Shown here: positions 1-9,350 of the stretch, piece by piece | Layout: every line of letters begins with the position of its first letter | Numbering within the stretch: the stretch's first letter is position 1 | Assembly (NCBI GenBank): GCA_030373505.1 | Contig: JAUCYS010000002.1 | Coordinates: forward strand, 171,329 to 235,328 | Direction: 5' to 3' | Length of the DNA stretch: 64,000 nt | Origin: Parasphingorhabdus sp. | GTDB lineage: Bacteria; Pseudomonadota; Alphaproteobacteria; Sphingomonadales; Sphingomonadaceae | The notes under the pieces: generated by a model | Database searches by the model: none | What the model was told of the DNA's origin: nothing | Seen by the model: the letters and a program-made list of their open reading frames with translations, nothing else | Position numbers and translations under genes: made by a program

Positions 1-632
1 TATTCGATGACATGGCCGGTACCGCCAGCAGTGCCGATCACGCCGATGATATGCAGGATCAGGTCTTTCGGGCTGATGCCCGGGCAAAGCAGACCCTCGA
101 CGCGGATTTCCATCGATTTCGAGCGGCTCAGCTGCAGCGTCTGGGTCGCCAGCACATGCTCGACCTCGCTGGTGCCGATGCCAAAGGCCAGCGCCCCCAG
201 CGCCCCGTGCGCCGCGGTATGACTGTCGCCGCAGACCATGGTCGTGCCCGGCAGGGTGAAACCCTGCTCCGGCCCGATGACATGGACAATGCCCTGGTTG
301 ATATCGCTGGCACCGATATATTTGATGCCAAAGGCAGGCGCATTGGCTTCCAGCGCTTCCAGCTGGGCCGCGCTCGCCGGATCGGCGATCGGAATCTTGT
401 TACCCTCGGCATCCAGCCGCGCGGTGGTCGGCAGATTGTGATCGGGAACCGCCAGCGTCAGATCCGGCCGCCGCACCTTGCGCCCGGCCTTGCGCAAACC
501 TTCAAAGGCCTGCGGGCTCGTCACTTCGTGCACCAGATGCCGGTCGATATAGATCAGTGCCGTGCCGTCATCCCGCTGGTCCACCACATGGGCGTCCCAG
601 ATTTTCTCGTAGAGGGTCTTCGCTTTGGTCAT
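1..632 (-). CDS. leuC: 3-isopropylmalate dehydratase large subunit, partial
   Basis: Leucine biosynthesis: the large subunit isomerises 2-isopropylmalate to 3-isopropylmalate with a 4Fe-4S cluster, together with LeuD. The first 210 residues are present, reading [17 protein letters not shown] at the start and including the family signature [15 protein letters not shown]. The C-terminal part with the remaining cluster cysteines lies left of the window. The gene is divergent from crtZ across about 100 bp. The family assignment is secure; the gene is cut by the window edge, not broken. Confidence 0.96.
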   Translation of the reverse strand, partial: MTKAKTLYEKIWDAHVVDQRDDGTALIYIDRHLVHEVTSPQAFEGLRKAGRKVRRPDLTLAVPDHNLPTTARLDAEGNKIPIADPASAAQLEALEANAPAFGIKYIGASDINQGIVHVIGPEQGFTLPGTTMVCGDSHTAAHGALGALAFGIGTSEVEHVLATQTLQLSRSKSMEIRVEGLLCPGISPKDLILHIIGVIGTAGGTGHVIE

Positions 633-735
633 AAGGTCCTGTTTTCCCGATATGGGGTTTCGTTTAGTCAGATCAATTGTCGGTGCAAGTGAGAACTGGC
701 TTCAAAATCCTCTCAATAGCGCCTATCTTCGCACT

Positions 736-1251
736 ATGAGCATTTTTTCCATCATTGCTACCGTACTGGTATCGGTCATCGCGATGGAATTTGTCGCATG
801 GGCGAGCCACAAATATATCATGCACGGCTTCGGCTGGGGCTGGCACCGCGACCATCACGAGCCGCATGACAACAAGCTCGAGAAAAACGATCTCTACGGC
901 ATCGTCGGCGCGGTGATGAGCATCTCGATGTTCGCGATCGGCAGCCCGCTGGTAATGGGCACATCGGCATGGGAACCGGGCACCTGGATCGGCCTCGGCA
1001 TTCTCTTCTACGGCATCATCTACACCCTGATCCACGACGGCCTGGTGCATCAGCGTTACTTTAAATATGTCCCGAGAGGCGGCTATGCCAAAAGGCTGGT
1101 CCAGGCCCACAAGCTGCACCATGCCACCATCGGCAGGCAAGGCGGCGTGAGCTTCGGCTTTGTTTTCGCCCGCGATCCGGCGAAGCTGAAGACGGAACTG
1201 AAACAACAGCGCGAGGCCGGCATCGCCGTTGTTCGCGAAGCGGTCGGCTAA
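736..1251 (+). CDS. crtZ: beta-carotene 3-hydroxylase
   Basis: Integral-membrane diiron hydroxylase that adds 3-hydroxyl groups to beta-ionone rings, leading to zeaxanthin-type carotenoids. The 171-residue protein has the full histidine set of the fatty-acid-hydroxylase superfamily: H25/H30 (HKYIMH), H37/H40/H41 (HRDHH), H100/H105 (HDGLVH) and H125/H128/H129 (HKLHH), between hydrophobic segments at about 1-20, 55-75 and 83-100. The ATG at 736 places the first membrane helix at the N-terminus; the in-frame extension upstream is not protein-like. Other crt genes are not visible here. Confidence 0.95.
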   Translation: MSIFSIIATVLVSVIAMEFVAWASHKYIMHGFGWGWHRDHHEPHDNKLEKNDLYGIVGAVMSISMFAIGSPLVMGTSAWEPGTWIGLGILFYGIIYTLIHDGLVHQRYFKYVPRGGYAKRLVQAHKLHHATIGRQGGVSFGFVFARDPAKLKTELKQQREAGIAVVREAVG

Positions 1252-1260
1252 ACCCCGCTC

Positions 1261-2121
1261 TTGTCCCAAATCTGCATCCTGACGGCTGCCCCCGATTATT
1301 TCGAGGACCTCGGCCCCGCGCGCAGCACCTATCAGCGGCTGCTGGGCGAGGACATCGTCTTCCGCCACTGGACCGACCCCGGCGATCTGACCGGCTTTGA
1401 TCTGGTCCTACCGCTGCTGGTCTGGGGCTATCAACGGGACTGCCCGCGCTGGTTCGCGCTGCTCGACCAGCTCGCCCAGCAGCAGATAAATTTGGTCAAC
1501 CCGGTGTCGGTGCTGCGCTGGAACAGCGACAAATCCTATCTGCTCGAGCTGGAGAAGGCCGGCGTAGCCATCGTCCCAACCCTGATCAGCGCGGCATTGA
1601 AGGCAAGTGATCTCGCGGAAGCCGCGCAAAAATTCGGCACCGATCAACTGGTGGTCAAACCGCCCATTTCCGGCGGCGCGGACGGCACCTACCGGCTACG
1701 GAATGGCGAGCTCCTGCCCGAGGATATCGCGGGGAAGGAAATGCTGATCCAGCCCTTCCAGCCTGCGATCGCTCAGGAAGGCGAATATTCCCTCTTCTAT
1801 TTCGGGGGCACCTTCAGCCACGCCATCCTCAAACGCCCCGCCCATGGCGATTTCCGCGTCCAGGAATTTCTCGGCGGTTCGGAAAGCGGCACCGACTGTC
1901 CCGAAGGCGCGCAGGACCTCGCGGTGCAGGCCCGGCAGGCGGCGGAACAGATACTCGGCACGGAAACCCTGCTCTACACCCGCGCCGATATGCTCCGCGA
2001 CGCCGAAGGCCAGTTCCGCCTGATGGAACTGGAACTGATCGAACCCTCGCTGTTCTTTGGTCATGCGGCGGATGGTGGGAATTTATTTGCCACCGGGGTT
2101 AACGCAGCTTTGCCTCGCTAG
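1261..2121 (+). CDS. ATP-grasp domain protein, RimK/glutathione-synthetase-like
   Basis: A 286-residue protein with features of the ATP-grasp fold: a Rossmann-like N-terminal half, KPPISGGADGTY near residue 133 (nucleotide-binding strand and loop), and MELELIEPSLFF near residue 250, matching the Mg-binding E-x-N/E-xP segment of ATP-grasp ligases. Such enzymes join a carboxylate to an amine or thiol through an acyl-phosphate. The substrate cannot be told. The start is TTG at 1261, nine bases after the crtZ stop, so the two may be co-transcribed. ATP-grasp assignment is firm, function open. Confidence 0.75.
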   Translation: MSQICILTAAPDYFEDLGPARSTYQRLLGEDIVFRHWTDPGDLTGFDLVLPLLVWGYQRDCPRWFALLDQLAQQQINLVNPVSVLRWNSDKSYLLELEKAGVAIVPTLISAALKASDLAEAAQKFGTDQLVVKPPISGGADGTYRLRNGELLPEDIAGKEMLIQPFQPAIAQEGEYSLFYFGGTFSHAILKRPAHGDFRVQEFLGGSESGTDCPEGAQDLAVQARQAAEQILGTETLLYTRADMLRDAEGQFRLMELELIEPSLFFGHAADGGNLFATGVNAALPR

Positions 2122-2127
2122 ACATCC

Positions 2128-2210
2128 GTCATTGCGAGGAGCGAAGCGACGCGGCAATCCAGGGCGTCTGCACGTGCCGCTCTGGATTGCCACGCTTCGC
2201 TCGCAATGAC
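2128..2210. repeat. REP-like inverted repeat
   Basis: Two arms of about 29-35 bases face each other: a left arm beginning GTCATTGCGAGGAGCGAAGC and a right arm ending CACGCTTCGCTCGCAATGAC, around a short spacer. It lies between the ends of two convergent genes, so it can form a strong hairpin in either transcript and could act as a bidirectional terminator. Similar elements occur in many alphaproteobacteria. Confidence 0.8.
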
Positions 2211-2212
2211 GT

Positions 2213-2845
2213 TCAGCTGGGCCGCGGCAACAGCACCGGCCCGCCCAGTTCCACCGTCTTCTTGTAGCCCGGCCGCGCCACCAGCGCCTCGAAATAGCGT
2301 TTGCAGTTCGCCCGATTGTCCAGCTGCCCCAGCGCCGCGCGCCCTTCCAGCATATAGTGCAGATTGATATCCGCGCCGGTAAACTTGTTCGCGACCAGGA
2401 ATTCCTTGCCCTCCAGCTCGATCTCGAGATGGTCGAGCAGCTTGTCCACCTCTGCCTGCAGGAAACCGTTCAGCACCTCGGGCAGCCCGCCCAGCATCGG
2501 CGCGATGCCGGTGATGATGAAGCTCATCCCCATCGTGCCTTCGGCAAAATGCAGCCATTCGAGATATTTCGCCCGCTCCGGATGATCCGGCACCACGCCG
2601 AGCGCGCCGTCGCTGTGCCGCTCGACCAGATATTCGATGATCGCGCCGGATTCGACCATGGTCACGCCGTCGACCTCGACCGTCGGCGCCTTGGCCAGCC
2701 GGTGCGCCTCGGCCAGTTCCGGCGGTGACCGCCGCGTCCTGGGATCGCGGTTATAGGTCACCATCTCATATTCGATGCCGCCTTCCTCGCACAGCCAGAT
2801 GATCCGGGACGAACGGGAATAGTCGAGATGGTGCAGCTTGATCAT
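2213..2845 (-). CDS. glutathione S-transferase family protein
   Basis: A 210-residue cytosolic GST. The thioredoxin-like domain spans about 1-80, beginning MIKLHHLDYSRSSRIIWLCEE, with the active-site Ser/Tyr region near residues 9-13 and the cis-proline region KAPTVEVDGVTMVESGAIIEYL, where ESGAI binds the gamma-glutamyl group. The all-helical C-terminal domain follows (GADINLHYML). The ATG at 2845 has GGAG a few bases upstream. It shares no operon with its neighbours. The substrate is unknown; GSTs of sphingomonads often act on aromatic degradation intermediates or peroxides. Confidence 0.9.
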   Translation of the reverse strand: MIKLHHLDYSRSSRIIWLCEEGGIEYEMVTYNRDPRTRRSPPELAEAHRLAKAPTVEVDGVTMVESGAIIEYLVERHSDGALGVVPDHPERAKYLEWLHFAEGTMGMSFIITGIAPMLGGLPEVLNGFLQAEVDKLLDHLEIELEGKEFLVANKFTGADINLHYMLEGRAALGQLDNRANCKRYFEALVARPGYKKTVELGGPVLLPRPS

Positions 2846-2910
2846 GGGTGGCTCCTCTTTATGTTTGGAGCAAATGTGCGGCAAAGGCCCAGCAGCGTCA
2901 ACAGAACTCT

Positions 2911-2989
2911 GTACTCCGCACGCGATGCGGAGCTCTGGAGGCTCAAGATGGCGTTGCGACGGCAGAGCTCCGCATCGAGTGCGGAGTAC
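2911..2989. repeat. 79-bp inverted repeat, copy 1
   Basis: Two 27-base arms separated by a 25-base loop: GTACTCCGCACGCGATGCGG at the left arm start and its complement at 2963-2989, with one mismatch between arms. Each arm is itself a palindrome around CGATGCG. Copy 2 at 4778-4856 has the same arm and loop lengths, so the architecture is conserved while the loop sequence differs. Confidence 0.85.
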
Positions 2990-3013
2990 AGGCCCCATAC
3001 CCACCGCACGCGC

Positions 3014-3157
3014 GTGCCCCGGCGAAGGCCGGGGCCCATCTCTGCTGACGAGGCTGGAGGGCAAGTGATTATGAAGCGCCAAACGCGAGTCTGCCTGCAA
3101 ACCAGCCATCCCGATAGTGGCAATATCAGGAGATGGACCCCGGCCTTCGCCGGGGCA
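3014..3157. repeat. Inverted pair of GC-rich palindromes
   Basis: The element CGTGCCCCGGCGAAGGCCGG followed by GGGCCCATCTC at 3014-3042 reappears inverted at 3131-3157 (GAGATGGACCCCGGCC...). Related elements lie at about 4908-4965 and in the pyrD leader near 9280-9300. The two arms sit about 90 bases apart. This is a dispersed intergenic repeat of unknown role. Confidence 0.7.
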
Positions 3158-3178
3158 CGAATCAACCCCAGCCCAGAC

Positions 3179-4666
3179 CTAGTGCCCCACAACCCCCAAA
3201 CTCTCGAACGGCTTCTCATTCTCGCTATATTTCTCGACCAGCGTCGCGCTCGCCTGGTTGAGGCCGATGACCTCGACCGTCTTGCCCTCGTTCTTCAGCC
3301 GCTCGACTATCTTGTCCAATATGCCGGTGGCGCTGATATCCCAGAAATGCGCGTCATGGACATCGATGATCACGCTGTCGATGCCATCCTCGTTAAACTC
3401 CATCGCTTCATAGAGCATGTCGACCGAGCCGAAGAATATCTGCCCGCCAAAGACATAGCGGTGCGTGGTGACCTCGACAAAATCCTGCACCGTAACCAGC
3501 TGCCGGACCTTCCAGGCAAAAAATATGCCGGACAACAGCACCCCCGACAGCACCCCGATCGACAGGTCATGCGTCGCCACGACCATCACCACGGTGGCGA
3601 TCATCACGACATTGGACGGCCAGGGATGATGGGTGATCTCGGTAAAGCTCTTCCAGCGGAAGGTCGAAACCGAGACAAAGATCATCACCGCAACCAGCGC
3701 CGGCATCGGGATTCGCGCCACCCACTGGCCCAGCCCGACGATCAGCACCAGCAGCATCACCCCGGCGACAAAGGTCGACAGCCGCCGCCGGCCGCCCGAC
3801 TTGATATTGATCACCGACTGCCCGATCATCGCGCAGCCGCCCATGCCGCCGATCCAGCCGGTCACGAAATTGGCAATGCCCTGGCCATAGGTCTCGCGCT
3901 TCTTGTCGCTGCGCGTCTCGGTCATATCGTCGACGATCGACGCGGTCAGCAGCGACTCCAGCAAGCCCACCGCCGCCATCGCCAGCGAATAGGGCGCGAT
4001 GATCCGCAGCGTTTCCCAGCTGATCGGCACCTGCGGGATATGCAGCCACGGCAGGCTGTCGGGCAGCTCGCCCATATCGCCGACGGTGAACACATCGGCG
4101 CGGAAATAGATGCTGATCCCGGCCAGCACGATGATCGCTGCCAGCGGCGACGGCACCAGCTTGGTGATCCGCGGCAGGCCATAGATGATCGCCAGGCCGG
4201 CAGCGATCATCACATAGGTCTGCACGGTGAACGCCTCGCCGGTCATCTGCGGAATCTGCGCCATGAAGATCAGGATCGCCAGCGCGTTGACAAAGCCGGT
4301 GATCACCGAGCGTGAGACAAAGCGCATCAGCAGGTCAAGCCGCAGCAGCGCCGCGATCCCCTGGAACACGCCCATCAATATCGTCGCGGCAAACAGATAT
4401 TCGACGCCATAGTCACGCACCAGCGGCACCACCAGCACCGCCACCGCAGCGGTCGCCGCGCTGATCATCCCCGGCCGGCCGCCGACCAGCGAAATGATCA
4501 CCGCGATCGAGAAACTGGCATAGAGCCCGACCCTGGGATCGACTCCGGCGATGATCGAAAAGCCGATCGCTTCCGGGATCAGCGCCAGCGCCACCACCAG
4601 GCCTGCCAAAAATTCGGTTTTGGGATTCGACAGCCAGTCGCGCTGAAAATCGCTGTGTATGGCCAT
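3179..4666 (-). CDS. SulP family inorganic anion transporter with STAS domain
   Basis: A 495-residue membrane transporter of the SLC26/SulP family, which moves sulfate, bicarbonate or related anions. The N-terminal 370 residues contain about ten to twelve membrane segments, starting after [19 protein letters not shown], a family hallmark. The C-terminal STAS domain covers about 390-490 ([27 protein letters not shown]). The ATG at 4666 is preceded by GGAGG, which decides the start over two upstream in-frame Met codons. The anion cannot be told from sequence. Confidence 0.92.
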   Translation of the reverse strand: MAIHSDFQRDWLSNPKTEFLAGLVVALALIPEAIGFSIIAGVDPRVGLYASFSIAVIISLVGGRPGMISAATAAVAVLVVPLVRDYGVEYLFAATILMGVFQGIAALLRLDLLMRFVSRSVITGFVNALAILIFMAQIPQMTGEAFTVQTYVMIAAGLAIIYGLPRITKLVPSPLAAIIVLAGISIYFRADVFTVGDMGELPDSLPWLHIPQVPISWETLRIIAPYSLAMAAVGLLESLLTASIVDDMTETRSDKKRETYGQGIANFVTGWIGGMGGCAMIGQSVINIKSGGRRRLSTFVAGVMLLVLIVGLGQWVARIPMPALVAVMIFVSVSTFRWKSFTEITHHPWPSNVVMIATVVMVVATHDLSIGVLSGVLLSGIFFAWKVRQLVTVQDFVEVTTHRYVFGGQIFFGSVDMLYEAMEFNEDGIDSVIIDVHDAHFWDISATGILDKIVERLKNEGKTVEVIGLNQASATLVEKYSENEKPFESLGVVGH

Positions 4667-4777
4667 GGCCAGCCTCCGTCCTGTAAAAATGCTGCGCCGC
4701 AACATCAGAAAGGCGCGGCTTTGCAGCAAGGGCCGGATTCAGTCAAGTTTCACGGCCCGTGTCCGGACGGACACCCT

Positions 4778-4856
4778 GTGCTCCGCACTCGATGCGGAGC
4801 TCTGGAGGCTGGAGGCAGAGCTTTGGGCGCAGAGCTCCGCATCAAGTGCGGAGCAC
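4778..4856. repeat. 79-bp inverted repeat, copy 2
   Basis: Arms at 4778-4804 (GTGCTCCGCACTCGATGCGG...) and 4830-4856, 27 bases each, around a 25-base loop. This is the same geometry as the copy at 2911-2989. A half-element, CTCCGCATCAGGTGCGGAGC, follows at 4968-4990. Confidence 0.85.
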
Positions 4857-5011
4857 GTAAGTTGTTCCCTGCCGAAGGGCAGGGCCCAGAATGATCCTGC
4901 CCGATCGTCTGGGCCCCGGCCTGCGCCGGAGCACGTCAATGCCAGCGCCAGCGTGCCCCGGCGCAGGACTCCGCATCAGGTGCGGAGCACGCGCTCGGTG
5001 GCGACAAGTTT

Positions 5012-5082
5012 CCGTTAGTGGTGAGCCTGTCGAACCACGCCTATCGACGGGAGGTGTCCTTCGACAGGCTCAGGACGAACGG
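5012..5082. repeat. GACAGGCTC-type intergenic repeat, copy 1
   Basis: Inverted repeat with CCGTTAGTGGTGAGCCTGTC on one side and TTCGACAGGCTCAGGACGAA on the other. Copies 2 and 3 lie at 15683-15775 and 18028-18098. All three are in spacers next to gene ends. Confidence 0.85.
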
Positions 5083-5103
5083 CTTGCTGCTGTTCACCGG
5101 CCA

Positions 5104-5787
5104 CTAGCCCGCCCGATAATCCGCGGTCACCCTCGCCGCCTCCGCAATCTCCGCTTCATGCCCAACCTCCCGATAGGGCTCGGCCAGCGCCTGCCGCTCC
5201 CATTCCAGCATCGCCGGATGCGCAAGGATGCGCTCCACCCACGCCTGCCCGGCATCCCCGATATCCAGACCAAAGCTGCGCACGCGAAAAGCCACCGGCG
5301 CATAAAAGGCATCGACGATGGTGAACCGCTCCCCGGCCAGCCACGGCCCGCCGAACCGCTCAATCCCTTGCGCAAACAGTTCGCCGATCCGGTCGATATT
5401 GCGCCGCAGCGGCGTCTCGATCCGGTGCAGCTCTGCCCGCACCCCGACATTCATCGGGCAGATATTGCGCAGCGGCGCAAAGCCGCCGTGCATCTCCGCC
5501 GCCGCGCAGCGCGCCCAGGCCCGCGCCTCGTCATCCTCGGGCCAGCAACCGGGATGTCGCTCCGCCAGATATTCCGCGATTGCCAGCGAATCCCAGACCT
5601 TGCGATCGCCGTCCTTCAGACAGGGCACCTGCCCGTTCGGCGCAAATTCCCGGAACCGCTTGTAATTCTCTTCCTCGAAACAGACAATCTCGTCCGCAAA
5701 GGGGATATCCAGCGCCTTCATCAGCAGCCACGGCCGCAGTGACCAGCTGGAATAGTTGCGATTGGCGGTGATCAGGGTGTACGTCAT
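5104..5787 (-). CDS. glutathione S-transferase family protein
   Basis: A 227-residue GST unrelated in detail to the one at 2.2 kb. It opens MTYTLITANRNYSSWSLRPW, with the catalytic serine pair in NYSSWS near residue 12, followed by a proline-containing GQVPCLKDGDRKVWDSLAIAEYL with the glutathione-binding DSLAI. The helical domain is at about 90-225. A start further upstream is possible but would add residues lacking GST character. Typical of the bacterial GST group annotated as glutathione S-transferase N-terminal domain-containing proteins; substrate unknown. Confidence 0.9.
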   Translation of the reverse strand: MTYTLITANRNYSSWSLRPWLLMKALDIPFADEIVCFEEENYKRFREFAPNGQVPCLKDGDRKVWDSLAIAEYLAERHPGCWPEDDEARAWARCAAAEMHGGFAPLRNICPMNVGVRAELHRIETPLRRNIDRIGELFAQGIERFGGPWLAGERFTIVDAFYAPVAFRVRSFGLDIGDAGQAWVERILAHPAMLEWERQALAEPYREVGHEAEIAEAARVTADYRAG

Positions 5788-5866
5788 ATTTCTGTTTTCT
5801 TTCGCCGGTAGGAGCGGCTTCATCCGCGCGCCGACAGCATAACAGCGACAACAGGAAGTTTGAACA

Positions 5867-7264
5867 ATGACATTATCCCGAAGAGATTTCATGCGGTCCG
5901 CGCAAGCGGTTGGCCTCTTCTATGCATCGCTGTCGCTGACCGGATGCGCCAGCGCCCGCAGCGCCAATCGCTCGTTCCGCCTGATCCCCGATCCGGCCAG
6001 GCGGCTCGATCTGCCGGAAGGCTTTTCCTACACATTGGTCAGCGAGACCGGCGGCACCATGTCCGACGGATTTTTCCGTCCCGGCCGCCCCGACGGCATG
6101 GCCTGTTTCGCCCATCCCGACAGCGCCGACAAATGCATATTGATGCGCAATCACGAAAACTGGAAGAATACCCCCACCGGCAGCCCCTTCGGCAAGGGCG
6201 CCGAACTGCTCGACCGCGTGTCGGACAGCCAGCTCTATGACCGCAAGGTCGACGGCTCGCCCTTTTTCGGCGGGGTCACCAAGCTGGTCTACGACCTGAA
6301 GCACAAGAAGATGGAGCGGGATTTTCTCGTCCTCACCGGCACCGCGGCCAATTGCGCCGGCGGCAGAACACCCTGGGACAGCTGGCTGAGCTGCGAGGAG
6401 GAAGTGCTCACCGCCGGCAAGGAATCCGGCAAATATCATGGCTTCGTCTTCGAAAACCCGTCCAGCGCCACTGGCCTGATCGACGCAGTGCCGCTGAAAG
6501 CCATGGGCCGTTTCGCGCATGAAGCCGCTGCCGTCGATCCCGAAAGCGGCATTGTCTATATGACCGAGGATGATCGCAGCGGCCTGATCTATCGCTTCAT
6601 CCCGGCTGTGCGGGGCGATCTCGCCAAGGGTGGGAAGCTGCAGGCGCTCGCCATCAGGGGCTGGAAATCGGCGCTCACCAACAACTGGCCGGAAGACTGG
6701 GGCGGCGGCGGGGCAGGACGCATCCAGCAGGGCCAGCAATTTGAAATCGACTGGATCGATCTCGACGACGTCGAATCTCCCGACGCCGATCTCGCCGAAC
6801 GAGGCCATGCGGCGGGCGCGGCCTATTTCTGTCGCGGCGAAGGCATGGACTACGGCCTCCGTCCCGGCAGCACCAGCGGCGAAATCTATTTCACCTGCAC
6901 CCAGGGCGGAGCAGCCCAGACCGGTCAGGTGTGGAGCTATGCGCCCGACCAGTCGGACCAGGCCACCGGCACGCTGACCCTGCTCTACGAATCCACCAGC
7001 GCCGACACGCTCGACCTGTGCGACAATCTCGCGCTGGCACCATGGGGCGATCTGATCCTGTGCGAAGACGGCAGCGGCAGCAACTATCTGCGCGGCCTGA
7101 CCCCGGACGGCAAAATCTACGATTTCGCCCGCAATGCCCACAAGGACGAATCCGAATTCTGCGGCGCCTGCTTCTCGCCCGACGGCACGACGCTCTTCGT
7201 CAATGTGCAGGAGCCGGGATTCACCTATGCGATCACCGGGCCGTGGGAGAGTTTGCGGGTCTGA
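5867..7264 (+). CDS. PhoX-family (DUF839) phosphatase-like secreted protein
   Basis: A 465-residue exported protein. The N-terminus has a twin-arginine motif SRRDFM and a hydrophobic stretch ending in a lipobox-like LTGC at C27, suggesting Tat export and possible lipid anchoring. The body matches the PhoX beta-propeller family: ILMRNHENW, NCAGGRTPWDSWLSCEEE, GRFAHEAAAVDP and a late CEDGSGSNYLRG. PhoX enzymes are Ca/Fe-dependent alkaline phosphatases; the CEEE and HE motifs fit their metal ligands. True phosphatase activity is inferred. No Pho box was identified upstream. Confidence 0.85.
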   Translation: MTLSRRDFMRSAQAVGLFYASLSLTGCASARSANRSFRLIPDPARRLDLPEGFSYTLVSETGGTMSDGFFRPGRPDGMACFAHPDSADKCILMRNHENWKNTPTGSPFGKGAELLDRVSDSQLYDRKVDGSPFFGGVTKLVYDLKHKKMERDFLVLTGTAANCAGGRTPWDSWLSCEEEVLTAGKESGKYHGFVFENPSSATGLIDAVPLKAMGRFAHEAAAVDPESGIVYMTEDDRSGLIYRFIPAVRGDLAKGGKLQALAIRGWKSALTNNWPEDWGGGGAGRIQQGQQFEIDWIDLDDVESPDADLAERGHAAGAAYFCRGEGMDYGLRPGSTSGEIYFTCTQGGAAQTGQVWSYAPDQSDQATGTLTLLYESTSADTLDLCDNLALAPWGDLILCEDGSGSNYLRGLTPDGKIYDFARNAHKDESEFCGACFSPDGTTLFVNVQEPGFTYAITGPWESLRV

Positions 7265-7281
7265 TATTGACGATAATTCCC

Positions 7282-7953
7282 TCAGCCCCCTTCTTGAGGC
7301 AAAACCGTAGGAAGGGGGGTGGAACGCTTTACTCGCTTGTCCCTTTTTCTGTATTCACTCTGATATTTTCGCCGCTGCGTGGTGATTTCGTAAAGAACGA
7401 TGCCGGACGATGTGCCAAGGTTAAGGCTTTCGATCATCCCGAACATCGGTATCGCAACGCACATATCACTTCTCTGGACTGCCAAGTCGCTTATCCCGCG
7501 CTTTTCATTGCCAAACCAGACTGCAAGTTTTGCGTGTTCGGTAAACTCTCCTTCATGAAGATAGACGTTGGTCATACCCTTCACATGAGGCGAGGTAACG
7601 ATCGAATGAAAGTTTTTCCGCTCCAAATGGTCAAGACAGTCTTCGGTCGTATCAAACCGCTTTACGAAGCTCCATTTTACCGCCGAAACCGATGTTTTGG
7701 ACAGTGACTTTCGCTCTCTCATGTCCTGCCAATCATCAGGCAATGCCTTCCGAGGGTCGACGATATAAACCTTCTCGACACCGAGCGCGTTTACATTCCG
7801 AATGACAGTGCCAATGTTCTTGATATCCGAAGGATCCTCGATCACGGCAATCAAGTTCTTGCAGACAAAGGGTTTGATCGCTTTGGCACGGGCACGAACG
7901 GTTGCTTTGGAACGTTTCTTCGTGTCGGCCTTATCTTCTCCGGCTTCGCTCAT
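7282..7953 (-). CDS. TrmH/SpoU family RNA 2'-O-methyltransferase
   Basis: A 223-residue SPOUT-fold methyltransferase that transfers a methyl group from S-adenosylmethionine to a ribose 2'-OH, usually on tRNA. The three family motifs are present: NIGTVIRNVNALGV (residues about 46-59), FGNEKRGIS, and IPMFGMIESLNLGTSSGIVL, the trefoil-knot SAM loop. The first 30 residues are Lys/Arg-rich. It begins at the base after the ivd stop codon, so it is probably the second gene of an ivd operon. Its base composition is more AT-rich than ivd, hinting at transfer. Target nucleotide unknown. Confidence 0.9.
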   Translation of the reverse strand: MSEAGEDKADTKKRSKATVRARAKAIKPFVCKNLIAVIEDPSDIKNIGTVIRNVNALGVEKVYIVDPRKALPDDWQDMRERKSLSKTSVSAVKWSFVKRFDTTEDCLDHLERKNFHSIVTSPHVKGMTNVYLHEGEFTEHAKLAVWFGNEKRGISDLAVQRSDMCVAIPMFGMIESLNLGTSSGIVLYEITTQRRKYQSEYRKRDKRVKRSTPLPTVLPQEGG

Positions 7954-9117
7954 CTATCCAGCCCCAATCAACTCCCGCCCGATCAGCATCCGGCGAATCT
8001 CGTTGGTCCCCGCGCCAATGTCGAGCAGCTTGCTGTCGCGCCAGTAGCGCTCGACCGGCCAGTCGGTGGTATAGCCCGCCCCGCCCAGCGCCTGGACCGA
8101 CTCTTCCGCCACCCGCACGCTGTTCTCGCTCGCCAGCATCACTGCACCTGCTGCGTCGAAGCGGGTGGTCTGGCCGGCGTCGCAGGCCTTGTTGACATTA
8201 TAGACATAGCTGCGGGCGCTGTTCAGGCGGACATACATGTCGGCGATCTTGCCCTGCATCAGCTGGAACGTGCCGATCGGCTTGCCGAACTGCTTGCGCT
8301 CGCGGACATAGGGGATGACCGTGTCGAGACAGGCCTGCATCAGGCCCAGCGGAATCGCCGCCAGCACCGCGCGTTCGTAATCCAGCCCGCTCATCAGCAC
8401 GCCGACACCGCCGTTCAGCGGGCCCATGACATTTTCCTCCGGGACTTCGCAATCGTCGAATACCAGTTCAGCGGTCGGGCTGCCCTTCATCCCGACCTTC
8501 TCGATCTTCTGGCCGATCGAGAAACCCTTCATGCCTTTCTCGATCAGGAAAGCGGTAATCCCGCCGGAACCGGCCTCGGGCCGGGTTTTGGCATAGACCA
8601 CCAGCGTATCGGCATCGGTCGAATTGGTGATCCAGAATTTGGTGCCGTTGAGCACATAGCCGCCCTGCACCGCTTCGGCCTTGAGCTTCATCGAAACCAC
8701 ATCCGAACCGGCCCCGGCCTCCGACATCGCCAGCGACCCGACATGCTCGCCCGAGATCAGCTTCGGCAGATATTTCGCTTTCTGCTCGGCATTGGCCCAG
8801 CGGCGGATCTGGTTGACGCACAGATTGCTGTGCGCGCCATAGCTCAGCCCCAGCGCCGCGCTGCCCCGGCTGACTTCCTCGACCGCGATCGCATGTTCCA
8901 GATAGCCGAGCCCGAGCCCGCCGTCTTCTTCGTCCACGGTGATCCCGTGCAGGCCGAGATCGCCCATCTGCGTCCACAATTCGCGCGGAAACCAGTCCTC
9001 GCGATCCATCTTCTGCGCCAGCGGCATGATCTTTTCCTCGGCAAAGCGCCGGGTGGTGTCGCGGATCTGGTCGGCCATTTCGCCAAGCTGGAAATCAAAT
9101 TGTGGAGTGGCAATCAT
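7954..9117 (-). CDS. ivd: isovaleryl-CoA dehydrogenase
   Basis: FAD-dependent acyl-CoA dehydrogenase of leucine breakdown, oxidising isovaleryl-CoA to 3-methylcrotonyl-CoA. It is 387 residues long, full length for the family. It carries the acyl-CoA dehydrogenase signatures LAMSEAGAGSDV and QALGGAGYTTDWPVERYWRD. The catalytic base is E249 in MSGLDYERAVLA, the position characteristic of isovaleryl- rather than straight-chain enzymes. Other leucine-degradation genes are not next to it; the methyltransferase gene follows directly. Confidence 0.95.
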   Translation of the reverse strand: MIATPQFDFQLGEMADQIRDTTRRFAEEKIMPLAQKMDREDWFPRELWTQMGDLGLHGITVDEEDGGLGLGYLEHAIAVEEVSRGSAALGLSYGAHSNLCVNQIRRWANAEQKAKYLPKLISGEHVGSLAMSEAGAGSDVVSMKLKAEAVQGGYVLNGTKFWITNSTDADTLVVYAKTRPEAGSGGITAFLIEKGMKGFSIGQKIEKVGMKGSPTAELVFDDCEVPEENVMGPLNGGVGVLMSGLDYERAVLAAIPLGLMQACLDTVIPYVRERKQFGKPIGTFQLMQGKIADMYVRLNSARSYVYNVNKACDAGQTTRFDAAGAVMLASENSVRVAEESVQALGGAGYTTDWPVERYWRDSKLLDIGAGTNEIRRMLIGRELIGAG

Positions 9118-9350
9118 TTCTGGTCCTTTGCGTATCTGCTGATCGTGTAGCAGAATATCCGCTGTTTTCTAGAGCTTGTTCCCCTGCGAAGGGCGCAGGC
9201 GACGAAAGCTTCCCCAAAGCTTTCTCAAAGCCGAGCGGTCCATCTCCTGCCCTCGCGTCAAGAACACAGGCCGGGAGATGGATCCCCGCCTACGCGGGGA
9301 AACAGGCGTTTTGCATTGCCCAATATTCCGTCCAATGCCATAGCCCGGCC

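Larger units (their letters stand above)
2846..3178. other. Gene-free spacer with intergenic palindromes
   Basis: No gene is supported here. The stretch holds the 79-bp palindrome pair at 2911-2989 and a GCCCCGGCGAAGGCCGGGG palindrome at about 3014-3042, which returns in inverted orientation at about 3131-3157. Reading frames through these repeats are an accident of their composition. Confidence 0.7.
4667..5103. other. Gene-free spacer with repeats
   Basis: No gene is supported. It contains copy 2 of the 79-bp inverted repeat (4778-4856), the half-copy at 4968-4990, GC-rich palindromes around 4908-4965, and one GACAGGCTC-type repeat at 5012-5082. This is the densest cluster of intergenic repeats in the window. 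Confidence 0.7.

Noticed and set aside
2828..4315. 495-codon open frame on the plus strand
   Set aside because: It runs antisense to the SulP gene and through a palindrome cluster; its His/Arg/Asp-rich translation is the usual shadow of a GC-rich gene.
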